Part shown: one piece after another, positions 12,501 to 20,588 of the stretch
Numbering within the stretch: the stretch's first letter is position 1
Layout: every line of letters starts with the position of its first letter
DNA from: Rodentibacter ratti
GTDB lineage: Bacteria > Pseudomonadota > Gammaproteobacteria > Enterobacterales > Pasteurellaceae
DNA: 64,000 nucleotides
Direction of reading: 5' to 3'
Assembly: GCF_002000485.1 (NCBI RefSeq)
Contig: NZ_MLAJ01000002.1
Span: 1-64,000 of the forward strand
Translations under genes and position numbers: made by a program
The notes under the pieces: model-generated
Database searches by the model: none
The model's input: only the letters and a program-made list of their open reading frames with translations
What the model was told of the DNA's origin: nothing

Positions 12501-15500
12501 CCATTAATAACTACAGCCGAACCGTCTTTGCCATTGATACCGATCTTACCGTCAACTCCGTCTTTACCTGGTGTGCCAGGTTCACCTTTTTCACCAATCG
12601 TAATATCATTGGCTAAAGAATAAGTGTAAGTTTGGTTATTAGGATCCGTCACATCTTGCTTAACCGTTAAGTTTTTGCCGGCATCGAAATTTACGACCGC
12701 ACTTGGTGTTACTTTAGTTGCTACTGATGTGCCATCTAGCTCACCTGTTGATTTTGTTGCATTAGCTAACCAACCACTGTTATTAATTGCCTCAACTACA
12801 GTTTTCACTGTTGCAATAGTATTACCATTTGCGCCATCAATACCTGCTTTACCATCTGCTCCGGTTGTAATATTACCTACGTTTACATCGTATTGAACTT
12901 TACCATTCGTACCTACTGTTGCGGTTGTGTAGTTACCATTTGTGAAATCTAAGCCTTGTGATACTTTAACTTTTTGTGGATTCTCACCATTAGCTTTGTA
13001 TGATAGTTCTGCGTCACCTAAGTTTTGAGCTATTGCACTAACGGTATAAGTTTTTTGGCCTGTTGCAGCATCAGTTGTATTGGTTACAACTACGTTATTG
13101 CCGGCTTCAACAACTGTCCCTAATCCAGTAATGACTTTCTTACCTTCATTAGTAATATTGGTTAGGTTTTTATCCGCCGCATTGTCGATTTTGTCTTTTG
13201 TATCTTGTGTTAAATCAACAGCAACATCCGTACCTGTTGCGCTTGTTGATATATATTTAGCACTATCTCCACCTACAACATTAAATTGCAAACCGCCCGA
13301 TTTGGATAGTTTTTGTTCATTAGTTGTACCTGAATTACCACCTAATTTGATACTGTTATCACCAATTTTAGTGTTTACTACATTAGATACCGTTTTTAAT
13401 TGATCTTCCGTAGCTGCACGACCGGATACCGGAGTTGGGTTGGTTACATTCCAATCAGTATTGGTTAAACCTGTAATGTGGCCATCTTTACCATTTAGGC
13501 TGATTGACTTATTACCGCTGACATTCACCACACCATCTGGTTTGAACTCAACTTTACCTGATCCATTACCGTTAGTAATTGAAGTAATATTCGCTAAAGC
13601 ACCCTCGACATCTACCTTAAATGTTTTAACATCATTCACATCACGGTACGATACTTTAGTATTTTTACCATCTTCCATATTAATTGTAGCTTTCGCTAAG
13701 TTTTTGATCTTAGTTTCACCTTCATTATTAATATTGGAAAGATCTTGTTTGGCAATTCCTGTGATTTTTGCTGTTTCATTTGCAACTAATTTTCCATTAC
13801 CATCGGTATACGTCATTGTTACAGAACCATCATTCTGAACAGAGTATTCACCTTTTGTAATATGTTTTTCATCACCTAAATTAGCAATACTTTGATCACC
13901 ATATTTAATACGATTACCCTCGTACTTAATAGTCGTATTATTCGTTTGATCACCAAGCTTAATTTCTTTAGCATTAACGCTATTTAAACCTTTAAGATCT
14001 TTTGCTAATTTAATTGCTAAACCACCTTGTGCCGGACTGGAGCCTGCAGTTCCAACAACACCGATATTATTGTCTGATAAATTATTTTCCGCAGCACCAC
14101 CGGTTACATTTAACGTCTCTCCTAGTTTACGATTTACAGTTACACCTGTATTATCCCCTTGGAAATTTAAACCTTTAGCAATTTCACTTGTATTTTTAGA
14201 AATATTCTGAGTGTTATTAGCAATATTATTGGCATTATTTGTAACATTTTGGTTTGTAGCAAAAAGTTGAGAACCATTTACCGCATCCTTACTGCTTGCA
14301 TTAATCGTGCCATTTGAAACGTTGGTAATTTTTTTATTACCCGCATCAATACCATCTTTAATGATTTTTGGCCCATCTTCAATTGTTAAACCTTTATCAT
14401 CTAAAGTTGTGTTACCTGTTGTCACTTTCGTAAAGGTAACGTTTTCTTTAGTCGCAATTGTTAAATTAGCATTATTTTGCGTAATATTAATATTATTGCC
14501 CGCAGTGATTTTCACCGTATCACCCATTGCTATTTTTTGTTCTTTATTGCCGCTTACTTCACCTGAACCGGTCTTATCCGTTGTGATTTTCCAACCTTGT
14601 TCAATTCGTGATGCAACAGCATACAACTGAGAACCATTAATCGCGTCAGTTGAATTAGCTTCAACATGCCCCGCCGCTACATTTTTAATTTGGCGTTCTT
14701 TACCTTTTTCACCAACACTTACAAAGCGACCTGAATCCTGAACAGAGCCACTGAAATTGTAAGTATGTCCACCAATCGTTTTATTTGCGACTGTCTCAGT
14801 TGCATGTGATCCTGTAGTCGTAGAATTATCACCAAGAATGACGGAACCGGTTGTACCCACAGTAATATTTGCGCCAATAGCAATAGTATTAGCTCCGCTT
14901 ACATTAGTATTATGTCCGATAGCAATTGAATCTTTTGCATTTGTTCCTGTACCGGTCATTTCACCCAATGCAATAGATCCCGTAGCTTTTGCACCTAAAT
15001 TATCATAATTACTATTGGTTTCTTTTTGTTTAGTTTTATCAGCATTAACACTTACATAGTTGGTTTGAGCAAGTTCTACCGCTTTTTTTACATTATTCAG
15101 TTTCTGATTTTTAATATCAAACTCAGGTGCTTTATAAGTGTAACGACCAGTAGCACTATCAATGCTATAACCGATATAACCATCTCCAGCAATAGATTTT
15201 GCTAAATTATCATTAACCTCAGATAATTGTTTAACATTTACCGCATCAGTGTCTTCACGGCCTGCTGCTAAATTAACTAAACGGCGCTCAGCACCTTTAT
15301 TTGCAATAGCAACAACACCGCGCTCGACATCAAAATTATCATTTGTATATTTTGCATTTTTGTTTTTAATGTCTTCTTGATTAACAATAGTACCGTTACC
15401 TAAAGCCAATGAGTTATTAGCATTAGATATTGCGCTCTCACCAATACTCATCGAACCTTTTTTAGTCGCTTTTGAGTTTTTACCGATAGTTATCACATTT

Positions 15501-16648
15501 TCATGTAACGCCTGGGCATTACTGCCGAAAGCAATTGAGTTAGCCTCAGTTGCATTAGCATTACTACCAAATGCGACAGCATCATTCTTATGTGCTTTAG
15601 CTTCTACGCCAAATGCAATAGAATTGGTTTTAGCACCCAATGAATTGTAACCAAAAGCGATAGACGAATTCCCCGTTGCTTTTGAACTTGTACCAAATGC
15701 AATAGCTTTTTCAGCACTAGAAGAACCAGGTTTAGTTACTTTTTCACCTAAGTAGCTATCATGCTCTGAATAAAATTCACCGGTGCTGGCTAATGAACCA
15801 AATGCAAAGGAATCATTACCATTTGTTTTCGCTCCCGAACCAATTGCCACAGAACGGTCACCATTTGATTGAGTATTATTTAAACCATCATACTTGGTTC
15901 TTTTCGCCTCCCCTTCGCCAGGTAAACCATCAAGAGTTTTTGGAGCCGTATTACCAATCGCAATAGATTGATTACCATTTGATGTCGCGGAAGCTCCAAA
16001 CGCAAAACTTGCATTTCCTTTTGCATAGGCTACAGAACCGATTGCAGCAGAATAATTACCAATCGCAGCAGATTGACGCATCATAGCAAGAGAGTTAAAC
16101 CCGTTGGCTCGAGCTGCAGTACCAATTGCCGTTGAACCTACATCTTCTGCGCGAGAAAATGCACCAACAGCCATCGATAATCCTCCTGTAGCTTGGGAAT
16201 AATCACCGATTGCAATACCATTTGAAGAGCCATTCTTGTGAACAGCATTACTCTTATTACCAATTGCGATACCAAATGCAACTTCTCCTTGATTTGAATA
16301 ACCATTATCAAAATTACCTTGTTGATTAGCATCATGATAGGATTTATTGCCTGGATTTTTATAATCGTATGCCCAAGTAGTAGTACCTCCAGGTTTAGGT
16401 TTAGCATCCGCACTAAGGTTGCCTTGTCCTGTGTGTGGTTCACCTGCCATTTCAACATACGCATTAGCCACAAGAGGTGTAACCACAAATGGCAGTGTAA
16501 TTGCAATTGTTTTGATTAAATTAGCACTCAATGAATCAGGCCTATTTGAAGTAGAAGAAGAGGAAACTGCTTTGACTTTAGAAAGCTCCGATACAGCAGT
16601 CCATGTTTGAGTAGCATGATTCCAAATGACTTTAAAAATCTTATTCAT
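6536..16648 (-). CDS. Giant trimeric autotransporter adhesin with collagen-like modules
   Basis: A 3,370-residue type Vc autotransporter, an outer-membrane trimer that projects a long adhesive fibre. Residues 1-63 form an extended signal peptide (MNKIFKVIWNHATQTW), with cleavage predicted after ANA63. Residues about 115-415 hold YadA-type left-handed head repeats (AIGxxAxAxG), and a second head block lies near 540-640. A long stalk follows with repeated necks (DAVNGSQL at least six times) and six Gly-X-Y modules (GKDGSIGLNGKDG), each ending in a conserved T-R-[IL]-[IV]-Y and DGL.F(T/K)G segment. The C-terminus is a YadA anchor ending in AVGLGYEW. It is Hsf/Hia-like but longer than the H. influenzae type b Hsf. 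The frame is intact, with ribosome binding site AAGGA nine bases before ATG. Only two uptake signals occur in 10 kb. Confidence 0.96.
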   Translation of the reverse strand: MNKIFKVIWNHATQTWTAVSELSKVKAVSSSSTSNRPDSLSANLIKTIAITLPFVVTPLVANAYVEMAGEPHTGQGNLSADAKPKPGGTTTWAYDYKNPGNKSYHDANQQGNFDNGYSNQGEVAFGIAIGNKSNAVHKNGSSNGIAIGDYSQATGGLSMAVGAFSRAEDVGSTAIGTAARANGFNSLAMMRQSAAIGNYSAAIGSVAYAKGNASFAFGASATSNGNQSIAIGNTAPKTLDGLPGEGEAKRTKYDGLNNTQSNGDRSVAIGSGAKTNGNDSFAFGSLASTGEFYSEHDSYLGEKVTKPGSSSAEKAIAFGTSSKATGNSSIAFGYNSLGAKTNSIAFGVEAKAHKNDAVAFGSNANATEANSIAFGSNAQALHENVITIGKNSKATKKGSMSIGESAISNANNSLALGNGTIVNQEDIKNKNAKYTNDNFDVERGVVAIANKGAERRLVNLAAGREDTDAVNVKQLSEVNDNLAKSIAGDGYIGYSIDSATGRYTYKAPEFDIKNQKLNNVKKAVELAQTNYVSVNADKTKQKETNSNYDNLGAKATGSIALGEMTGTGTNAKDSIAIGHNTNVSGANTIAIGANITVGTTGSVILGDNSTTTGSHATETVANKTIGGHTYNFSGSVQDSGRFVSVGEKGKERQIKNVAAGHVEANSTDAINGSQLYAVASRIEQGWKITTDKTGSGEVSGNKEQKIAMGDTVKITAGNNINITQNNANLTIATKENVTFTKVTTGNTTLDDKGLTIEDGPKIIKDGIDAGNKKITNVSNGTINASSKDAVNGSQLFATNQNVTNNANNIANNTQNISKNTSEIAKGLNFQGDNTGVTVNRKLGETLNVTGGAAENNLSDNNIGVVGTAGSSPAQGGLAIKLAKDLKGLNSVNAKEIKLGDQTNNTTIKYEGNRIKYGDQSIANLGDEKHITKGEYSVQNDGSVTMTYTDGNGKLVANETAKITGIAKQDLSNINNEGETKIKNLAKATINMEDGKNTKVSYRDVNDVKTFKVDVEGALANITSITNGNGSGKVEFKPDGVVNVSGNKSISLNGKDGHITGLTNTDWNVTNPTPVSGRAATEDQLKTVSNVVNTKIGDNSIKLGGNSGTTNEQKLSKSGGLQFNVVGGDSAKYISTSATGTDVAVDLTQDTKDKIDNAADKNLTNITNEGKKVITGLGTVVEAGNNVVVTNTTDAATGQKTYTVSAIAQNLGDAELSYKANGENPQKVKVSQGLDFTNGNYTTATVGTNGKVQYDVNVGNITTGADGKAGIDGANGNTIATVKTVVEAINNSGWLANATKSTGELDGTSVATKVTPSAVVNFDAGKNLTVKQDVTDPNNQTYTYSLANDITIGEKGEPGTPGKDGVDGKIGINGKDGSAVVINGKDGSIGLNGANGSNGLTIKGDKGSVGVDGTDGANGKDGMTRIVYKDDKGTNHTVATLEDGLRFTGNNESVENKHKLNTLVKVQGEGVNEATAKTFESAAGNINVVADGSNKLEVKLNKDINLTDRGSVKVGNTTVNNSGVTITNPTDTTKTVSLTDSGLNNGGNQIKNVANGTNPTDAVNLSQLDSVRAAERHIKPGEYQVDDSGAVTMTYVDGDGKDVTGEAKITNIAKSDLKNITNDGKKVITGLGSIVQSGSKNVTVTPSEDQTTGQKTYTVSVAEQNLGDAPLAYKANGKNNQTVTLSKGLNFTDGNYTTALVDNDGIVKYDVKLGATPITPIDGKNGKDGANGIATVHQVVDIVNNSGWNANATGNVNGSSVAKTVKPGTVVNLDAGKNLTVTQSGADENQTYSFALNKDLTNLDKIVVNGKNGADGKDGVTITGPNGQNGEDGKVRISGKDGKDAISISGKDGVGHIGLTGPKGADGSDGVSADISVKEGKAGVDGEDGKDGITRIVYKDKDGKEHEVATHDDGMKYYGDAIANTNVIKKHLNEQVNVIGGITDRNELSEENNIGVISDGASNLTVRLAKNLNGINSIGGNNSSIVFTGKDNNDPSKPAVTIKGGDVSVDGNKITNLKDGNVNATSKDAVNGSQLYNATNAINTKGLDFGTQSTGNDSVIHKNLGEKLEIVGKGEKSDTEYDATNIKTITENGKVVVALAKDLTANKVTVGEKGANGKDGIDGTIGVNGKDGSSVVINGKDGSIGLNGKDGANGLTIKGADGKAGVDGKDGESKTRIIYETKDPKDPSKTITEEVATLNDGLKFKGDDTTVIAKKLNEQLEIVGGADKAKLTKDNIGVNSKDGKLNVQLSKDLNDIETITNGQSSVVLSKNGGTTISGGDVSVDGNKITNVKAGDVTETSTDAVNGSQLYNVQKDLTVKGLDFEAQSGDAIHKNLGEKLEIVGKGTQADDQYDATNIKTMTKDGKLVIGLAKDLTADKVTVGQKGENGKDGVDGQIGVNGKDGSSVVINGKDGSIGLNGKDGANGLTIKSADGKAGVNGKDGESKTRIVYETKDPQDPNKTITEEVATLNDGLKFKGDKGDSIAKKLNEELEILGKLNANANVTDKNLRVDNEGGKLILKMAKELQDLTGAHFIDEMTGNKSVINGSGLTITPKDAPANKTVSLTDKGLNNGGNQIVNVDSGLKDANGNKVSLTDAKGDTLNNAVNVGDLKESISNITDPSKGGGFGLTDEKGNDVKAKLGETVTVKGDGSVITEVVNENGKAKLQVGLNKDVTIGNDQESGAITVKGENGQDGVSINGKDSSISLKGADGKDGIALNGKDGTIGINGKDGSSGAITVAQGQAGLDGNDGKDGKTKTRIVYEKSNGETEEVATLNDGLRFTGNNEVVNNHKLNSVVTIKGEGIDKNASNNFESATGNINVKADGKGTLEVQLAKDLKNVDSISNKDGQKIEFKAGGTTISGGHLSVDGNKITNVKAGESDTDAVNVKQLKDGIAQATTKVDAGKNIEVIPTKNADGSTTYTVKTKDDVDFTSVTTGNTTMNDSGITIRASDNGKTNVTLTNKGLDNGGNKVVNVADGEISSTSKDAVNGSQLHNIQQELAREGLNFKGQSGQIIHKNLGETLEIVGKGEKADTEYDAVNIKTYEENGKVVVALAKDLTANKVTVGEKGANGKDGADGSIGVNGKDGSAVVINGKDGSIGLNGKDGKNGISIKGQDGKVGVDGKDGETRLVYVEKDNPNKTHEIATTDDGLKFTGNNEVVNNNKLNSKVTVKGEGVSKSQSENFKSAKGNINVKANGKGTLEVQLAKDVDLGHDGSVRAGNTVVNSRGVSVKNGPSMTTDGINAGNKKITNVAPGEVSATSTDAVNGSQLYAVNRNINNINSNVNGLNNKINKVDKDLRAGIAGAAAIAGLPQVRGNGKSMVAVAASNYRGENAVALGYTKASDNGKVLLKLSGSTNTRGDVVSAVGLGYEW
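7270..7460 (-). repeat. Collagen-like Gly-X-Y module 6 of the adhesin
   Basis: About 63 codons of G-x-x triplets around GKDGADGSIGVNGKDG, ending in GKDGETRLVY. It is the copy nearest the C-terminus and closely related to modules 3 and 4. Limits are approximate. Confidence 0.8.
8385..8600 (-). repeat. Collagen-like Gly-X-Y module 5 of the adhesin
   Basis: About 72 codons of G-x-x triplets with GKDGIALNGKDGTIGINGKDG, ending in GKTKTRIVYEK. More diverged than modules 3, 4 and 6. Limits are approximate. Confidence 0.8.
9320..9512 (-). repeat. Collagen-like Gly-X-Y module 4 of the adhesin
   Basis: About 64 codons, starting GQKGENGKDGVDGQIGVNG and ending GKDGESKTRIVYETKD. Nearly identical to module 3, including the DPNKTITEEVATLNDGL extension, which indicates recent duplication or gene conversion. 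Confidence 0.82.
10130..10322 (-). repeat. Collagen-like Gly-X-Y module 3 of the adhesin
   Basis: About 64 codons, starting GEKGANGKDGIDGTIGVNG and ending GKDGESKTRIIYETKD. It is the close partner of module 4, about 810 bases away. Confidence 0.82.
10975..11226 (-). repeat. Collagen-like Gly-X-Y module 2 of the adhesin
   Basis: About 84 codons, the longest copy, with GPNGQNGEDGKVRISGKDG and GLTGPKGADGSDG. The Gly-Pro-Lys and Gly-Pro-Asn triplets make it the most collagen-like of the six. Limits are approximate. Confidence 0.8.
12385..12598 (-). repeat. Collagen-like Gly-X-Y module 1 of the adhesin
   Basis: About 71 codons, starting GEKGEPGTPGKDGVDGKIG and including IKGDKGSVGVDG, ending GKDGMTRIVYKD. 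It is the copy nearest the head domain and carries Gly-Glu-Pro and Gly-Thr-Pro triplets. Limits are approximate. Confidence 0.8.
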
Positions 16649-17240
16649 ATATTTACTTATCCTTTTAATTCAGGGTTATCTTCAGGAATAAAACCATCTA
16701 CATTCCAGCATAAAATTTCCCCTTATAGCGTCTAAATAATCGAGATTTATCATTCTCTCAGAGCATTTAATAATTGGACTTGAATCAATTCGTCCATATG
16801 TTTATCTTGGTATATGTGCAACCAACGACACAGTCGAGCCAGCCCTATAAGCTAAAATATAAACCTCTAAAACGATTATTCATCACTAACAGAAACTTTA
16901 CCTACCATGATGGTTTCATTGCTCAATTTGTTAGCTTTTAGCAGTAAGTTAAACACTCAATACGAGCGAGCAAATATGTGAGCCGAGCAAAATAGCTTCA
17001 GCTTTGCTAAAAAACCAGACACAAATGCCACGCTGAATACCTTGATACCACAGCGCAGCACACTCATTGCCGAAAGAGTAAAGCTGTACATTTACTTATT
17101 TCCGGATCGATTTTGTCGATATTTTTAGCTTTACGTTTTACCAACAAAGTTCAGTTACCTTTTCCCCGAAGCATTTCCTATGCCCCCTCAAAAACATGAC
17201 TGTCGTTTTAAACGGTTCGGCAATATCCATTGGACTTGGT

Positions 17241-17303
17241 TTAAAGATAACGATTTGTGATTGATAAAACTCCCAATGCAAGAGCAAAAGCTATTTTTTT
17301 CAT
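17241..17303 (-). pseudogene. Relic reading frame starting as a signal peptide
   Basis: A 20-codon frame, MKKIAFALALGVLSITNRYL, with a good ribosome binding site (GGGGGA about five bases before ATG). It looks like the first part of a secretory signal peptide that stops early. Downstream minus-strand sequence has stops in all frames I followed, so it may be the 5' remnant of a deleted exported-protein gene. A real small peptide cannot be excluded. Confidence 0.35.
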
Positions 17304-17415
17304 TAAATCCCCCAATATAGGATTATGGATTAAAGAAAAAATCATTGGTTGAGTTAAATTATAATATTACAACCTCAAGACAATCAACTATTTTTAATAA
17401 ATAATAAAAAATATC

Positions 17416-17457
17416 ACTCATTGAGTACCCAGAAATCGAATTTACTCAAACAATGAG
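17416..17457. promoter_or_regulatory. Candidate operator pair upstream of the XRE regulator
   Basis: ACTCATTGAGT at 17416-17426 is a perfect palindrome around one base. A second, wider dyad has CTCA at 17445-17448 and TGAG at 17454-17457. A further AATGAGAG half-site lies at the start of the regulator gene. Repeated ACTCA/TGAG half-sites in front of an XRE gene suggest autoregulation. Confidence 0.5.
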
Positions 17458-17489
17458 AATAATTTTGATTTCACACAATGAGAGATAAC

Positions 17490-17864
17490 ATGGCAAGATT
17501 TACCGCAGCAGAAACTGATATCGCTATAGGCAAACGAATTCAACTCCGCCGTAAAGAATTGGGTATCAGTGCTGAAGTATTAGCTGAAAAAATTGGTGTA
17601 TCACAACAACAATTTTCTCGTTATGAACGAGGAGCAACTAAAATGAATGTAAACCATTTAGTAGATATAGCTATTATTTTAGATACACCTATTGATTGGT
17701 TTTTCAGTGACAGCAAAACCTTCAACCTAGACGACAAACAACTCTATGTTCCCATACAGAATGATGCCTTGCGTTTTCGGCTTGACTACCATTGGCAACA
17801 AATGAATAGCGAACAAAAACGTGCATTAATTAACTGGCTTGACGCTATTTCCGGAGGGCAATAA
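17490..17864 (+). CDS. XRE-family transcriptional regulator
   Basis: A 124-residue helix-turn-helix protein. The Cro/C1-type HTH covers about residues 8-65 (GKRIQLRRKELGISAEVLAEKIGV), with the recognition helix around SQQQFSRYERG. The short C-terminal part has no known sensor domain. I chose ATG at 17490, since GAGAG lies five bases upstream; an in-frame ATG at 17478 has no clear ribosome binding site. It is divergent from the adhesin side of the intergenic region and has palindromes in front of it. It could control itself and possibly the adhesin, which is inference. No toxin partner gene is adjacent. Confidence 0.85.
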   Translation: MARFTAAETDIAIGKRIQLRRKELGISAEVLAEKIGVSQQQFSRYERGATKMNVNHLVDIAIILDTPIDWFFSDSKTFNLDDKQLYVPIQNDALRFRLDYHWQQMNSEQKRALINWLDAISGGQ

Positions 17865-17980
17865 AACCAACCTCAAAAGTGCTCGGTACGACTATTTTCT
17901 ACTCCCCAAATTTTGAAAGGATAGCAAAATGAGCATTAAATAAAGGGCATATGGCGAAGGAAATAGGAACCAGAAAAAAC

Positions 17981-18010
17981 AAAGTGCGGTTAATAAACCG
18001 CACTTTTTCT
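17981..18010. terminator. Bidirectional terminator from paired uptake signals
   Basis: AAAGTGCGGTT (17981-17991), loop AATA, AACCGCACTTT (17996-18006), then T-rich sequence. It lies between the convergent XRE regulator and xseA. Confidence 0.85.
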
Positions 18011-18055
18011 TAAAAATACATGACAATGACTCTATCAATCAATTTCATCTAAATT

Positions 18056-19381
18056 TCATACCACCCGGCTACGAATACTTCCATCAGCGAATTTTGTCGT
18101 GATCTCATCTCCTTGCTTAACGTCATTCATACTTGTGATGGTTTTTCCTTGTTCCGTTGTTGCAATGGAATAACCGCGAGCCAACACTTTCAAGGGGCTT
18201 AATCCATCTAATTTTCCACATAATATCGCCAACCTGTTTTGACGCTCCGTTAATTGGCGGCTTGCACTGAAATGTAATCGCCCTTGTAATTGCACTAATT
18301 GTTGTTGATGACGTTGGATACGATAAGGTAAGGGATTTTGTGCTAAACGCAGGGAAAGTGCGGTCAGTTTTTGCTGTGTTTTTTCCAACTGACGCTGCAT
18401 CGCAAAGTGTAAACGCTGTGCAAGTTGTTCATTCTTCGTTTGTTGAATACGTAATTGATTCTGTGGATGCTGATTTTGCAAGCGTAGCATAAGCTGTTTT
18501 AATCGTTGACCTTTTTCGCTAAATAAGCGGTCAAATGCCATACCTAAACGCTGTTGCTGATGGCGGAGTTGTTGTATCAGCTCCTCTTGATTTCGGCTGA
18601 CTAATTCTGCCGCAGCAGAAGGTGTTGGCGCACGGAGATCTGCAACAAAATCCGCAATAGTCACATCGGTTTCGTGTCCAACTGCGCTAATGATTGGCAA
18701 AGTTGAACGAAAAATGGCACGAGCAACAGATTCTTCATTAAAACACCACAGATCCTCTAAGGAACCGCCCCCTCGTCCGACAATCAACACATCCACTTCT
18801 TGCCGAACATTCGCCAATTCGATCATCTGGACAATCTCAGCTGCCGCCTCTTTGCCTTGCACCGCTGTCGGATAAATCACCACTTTCAAACTCGGATCAC
18901 GGCGAGCCAAAATGTGCAAAATATCTTGCAATGCCGCCCCCGTGGATGAGGTGATCACCCCGACGGCTCGACTAAAGTGCGGTAAATTTTTCTTAAGATT
19001 TTGAGCAAAGAGTCCTTCTGCCGCAAGTTTCATTTTCAGCGCTTCAAATTGCTGTTGCAATAAGCCTTCGCCTGCCGGGTGCATGGATTCAATGATGAGT
19101 TGATAATCACCACGCGGTTCGTATAAGCTCACATTCGCTCGCACCAAAACCTGCATACCATTTTGCGGACGAAACGCCACACGCAAATTTTTCATCCGAA
19201 ACATGGCACAACGCACCTGGGCATTTTCATCTTTTAACGTGAGATACCAATGCCCCGACACCGGTTGGGTAAAATTAGAAATTTCCCCCGTCAGCCAAAT
19301 CTGGGAAAAATGGCTTTCCAACATTTGGCGTGCCGCATTGTTAAGTTGGGATACGGAATAAATATTCTCAGACATATTCAT
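18056..19381 (-). CDS. xseA: Exodeoxyribonuclease VII large subunit
   Basis: Large subunit of ExoVII, which degrades single-stranded DNA to oligonucleotides together with XseB, not in this window. The 441-residue protein has the N-terminal OB fold ([20 protein letters not shown]), the catalytic core with [14 protein letters not shown] and [15 protein letters not shown], and a long helical segment in the C-terminal half rich in Gln and Leu. The gene overlaps the end of roxA by 14 bases. Met3 is an alternative start (19375), and neither has a strong ribosome binding site, so translation is probably coupled to roxA. Confidence 0.96.
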   Translation of the reverse strand: MNMSENIYSVSQLNNAARQMLESHFSQIWLTGEISNFTQPVSGHWYLTLKDENAQVRCAMFRMKNLRVAFRPQNGMQVLVRANVSLYEPRGDYQLIIESMHPAGEGLLQQQFEALKMKLAAEGLFAQNLKKNLPHFSRAVGVITSSTGAALQDILHILARRDPSLKVVIYPTAVQGKEAAAEIVQMIELANVRQEVDVLIVGRGGGSLEDLWCFNEESVARAIFRSTLPIISAVGHETDVTIADFVADLRAPTPSAAAELVSRNQEELIQQLRHQQQRLGMAFDRLFSEKGQRLKQLMLRLQNQHPQNQLRIQQTKNEQLAQRLHFAMQRQLEKTQQKLTALSLRLAQNPLPYRIQRHQQQLVQLQGRLHFSASRQLTERQNRLAILCGKLDGLSPLKVLARGYSIATTEQGKTITSMNDVKQGDEITTKFADGSIRSRVV

Positions 19382-20588
19382 CTAATAATGCCCAGCCATC
19401 GTCTAGCCAGTTACAAATTGAATCTAACAATAATTCCATTGCGGTTTCCGGCTCTTCCGTTTCGTTCGTTAAATCCGTCAAAAATTCCCAATCTAAGGAC
19501 TCACCGTCTGCTAAGCGTTTCAGCACTTCCGTTTCAATCAAATTTAATTCATCTAACCATTCGCCGTTGGCATAAATGCGAAGGGGATTTTCCGTATAAA
19601 GCAACTTGCTATTATTATCCTGATAAAGTAATGCGCCCTCTTCCAGATCAGCACGCACTTCCTCAGGATCACTCATTTCTTCAGACACCAAGAGTTCATA
19701 ACGGCGTGAACTCACCGCTGTGGCTACTGCTTGTTTGAATAATTTATCAAAGGCTTCAGAATGAGCAAGTTTATCCAACAGTTGTTGTTTCATCATCTGA
19801 ATGTTTTCATCGGCAAGTTTTCCGCTACGCTGCGCCGATTGCGTTAAACGAAGCGGCAAATCAAATTCGCTTAAATTCAAATCCGGATCTTGATGACAAA
19901 AGCCTTTACTGATGCCATCAATCAAATGAGTCAAATTCGGGTAACGCAAACCAAAGGAAAAGGTTAAGCAATCATCTTCCGCTACGCCATAATGCGCCAT
20001 ACGGGCAGGAACATAGAGAATATCGCCCGGATTCATCACTTCATCAATCACTAAACCGCCCATATCGTCAAAGATACGAATAGGTTGATTCGGTTTAAAT
20101 TCCGTGCTGGAATCACACCATTTTCCTAACTGCCAGCGACGGCGACCATAGCCTTGCACTAAAAACACATCATACTCGTCATAATGTTTGCCCACCGAGC
20201 CGCCTTTGGGTGCATAAGACACCATAATGTCATCCCGTTGCCATTGGGGAATAAAACCAAATTTGTTCCAAAGCTGCCCCAATTCCGCTGACCATTGTTC
20301 CAGATTTTGTACAAGCACCGACCACTTCTGCGGTAAATGTTTAAAATCCTGTTCCGTTAGAGGACTGAAAAATACTTTCCAATCATCATCGGCAAAGGTT
20401 TTCACCAAACGTGCGGTGGCGTCTTCATTTTGCGCCAGCTCAATAATATCTTGCGGTTCAAACTGCCCGACGATTTCAGGCAAACCATTGCGGATAATCA
20501 GAGGCTTTTTCTGCCAATAATCCCGCAAGAAAATTTCAGGGGTGATAGACTCCGGTAAACAAAAATCGGTTGGGGAAAGTGCGGTCAT
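19368..20588 (-). CDS. roxA: Ribosomal protein uL16 arginine hydroxylase (JmjC)
   Basis: Fe(II)/2-oxoglutarate oxygenase of the YcfD/RoxA type, which hydroxylates an arginine of ribosomal protein uL16 in E. coli. The JmjC iron triad is visible as His135-x-Asp137 (KHYDEYD) and His199 (ARMAHYG). The 406-residue length and the winged-helix C-terminal part ([15 protein letters not shown]) fit the family. It is preceded by rnfH with a 4-base overlap and followed by xseA with a 14-base overlap, so the three form one transcription unit. Confidence 0.92.
   Translation of the reverse strand: MTALSPTDFCLPESITPEIFLRDYWQKKPLIIRNGLPEIVGQFEPQDIIELAQNEDATARLVKTFADDDWKVFFSPLTEQDFKHLPQKWSVLVQNLEQWSAELGQLWNKFGFIPQWQRDDIMVSYAPKGGSVGKHYDEYDVFLVQGYGRRRWQLGKWCDSSTEFKPNQPIRIFDDMGGLVIDEVMNPGDILYVPARMAHYGVAEDDCLTFSFGLRYPNLTHLIDGISKGFCHQDPDLNLSEFDLPLRLTQSAQRSGKLADENIQMMKQQLLDKLAHSEAFDKLFKQAVATAVSSRRYELLVSEEMSDPEEVRADLEEGALLYQDNNSKLLYTENPLRIYANGEWLDELNLIETEVLKRLADGESLDWEFLTDLTNETEEPETAMELLLDSICNWLDDGWALLDEYV

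Larger units (their letters stand above)
16649..17489. other. 841-base stretch without an intact gene
   Basis: The leader of the adhesin gene (minus strand) and the upstream region of the XRE regulator (plus strand). It holds the adhesin ribosome binding site near 16660, a relic signal-peptide reading frame at 17241-17303, a small inverted structure (GTAAAGCT near 17077 with AGCTTTAC about 50 bases later) and the candidate operators next to the regulator. No simple-sequence repeat suited to phase variation was seen. The rest gives only short interrupted frames. Confidence 0.6.

Noticed and set aside
7270-12598. Spaced repeats that might suggest a CRISPR array
   Set aside because: The repeats are long, in frame and encode collagen-like modules; spacing and unit length are unlike CRISPR.
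16138-16506. 122-codon minus-strand frame overlapping the adhesin head region
   Set aside because: It is a shadow of the YadA-type head repeats in another frame.
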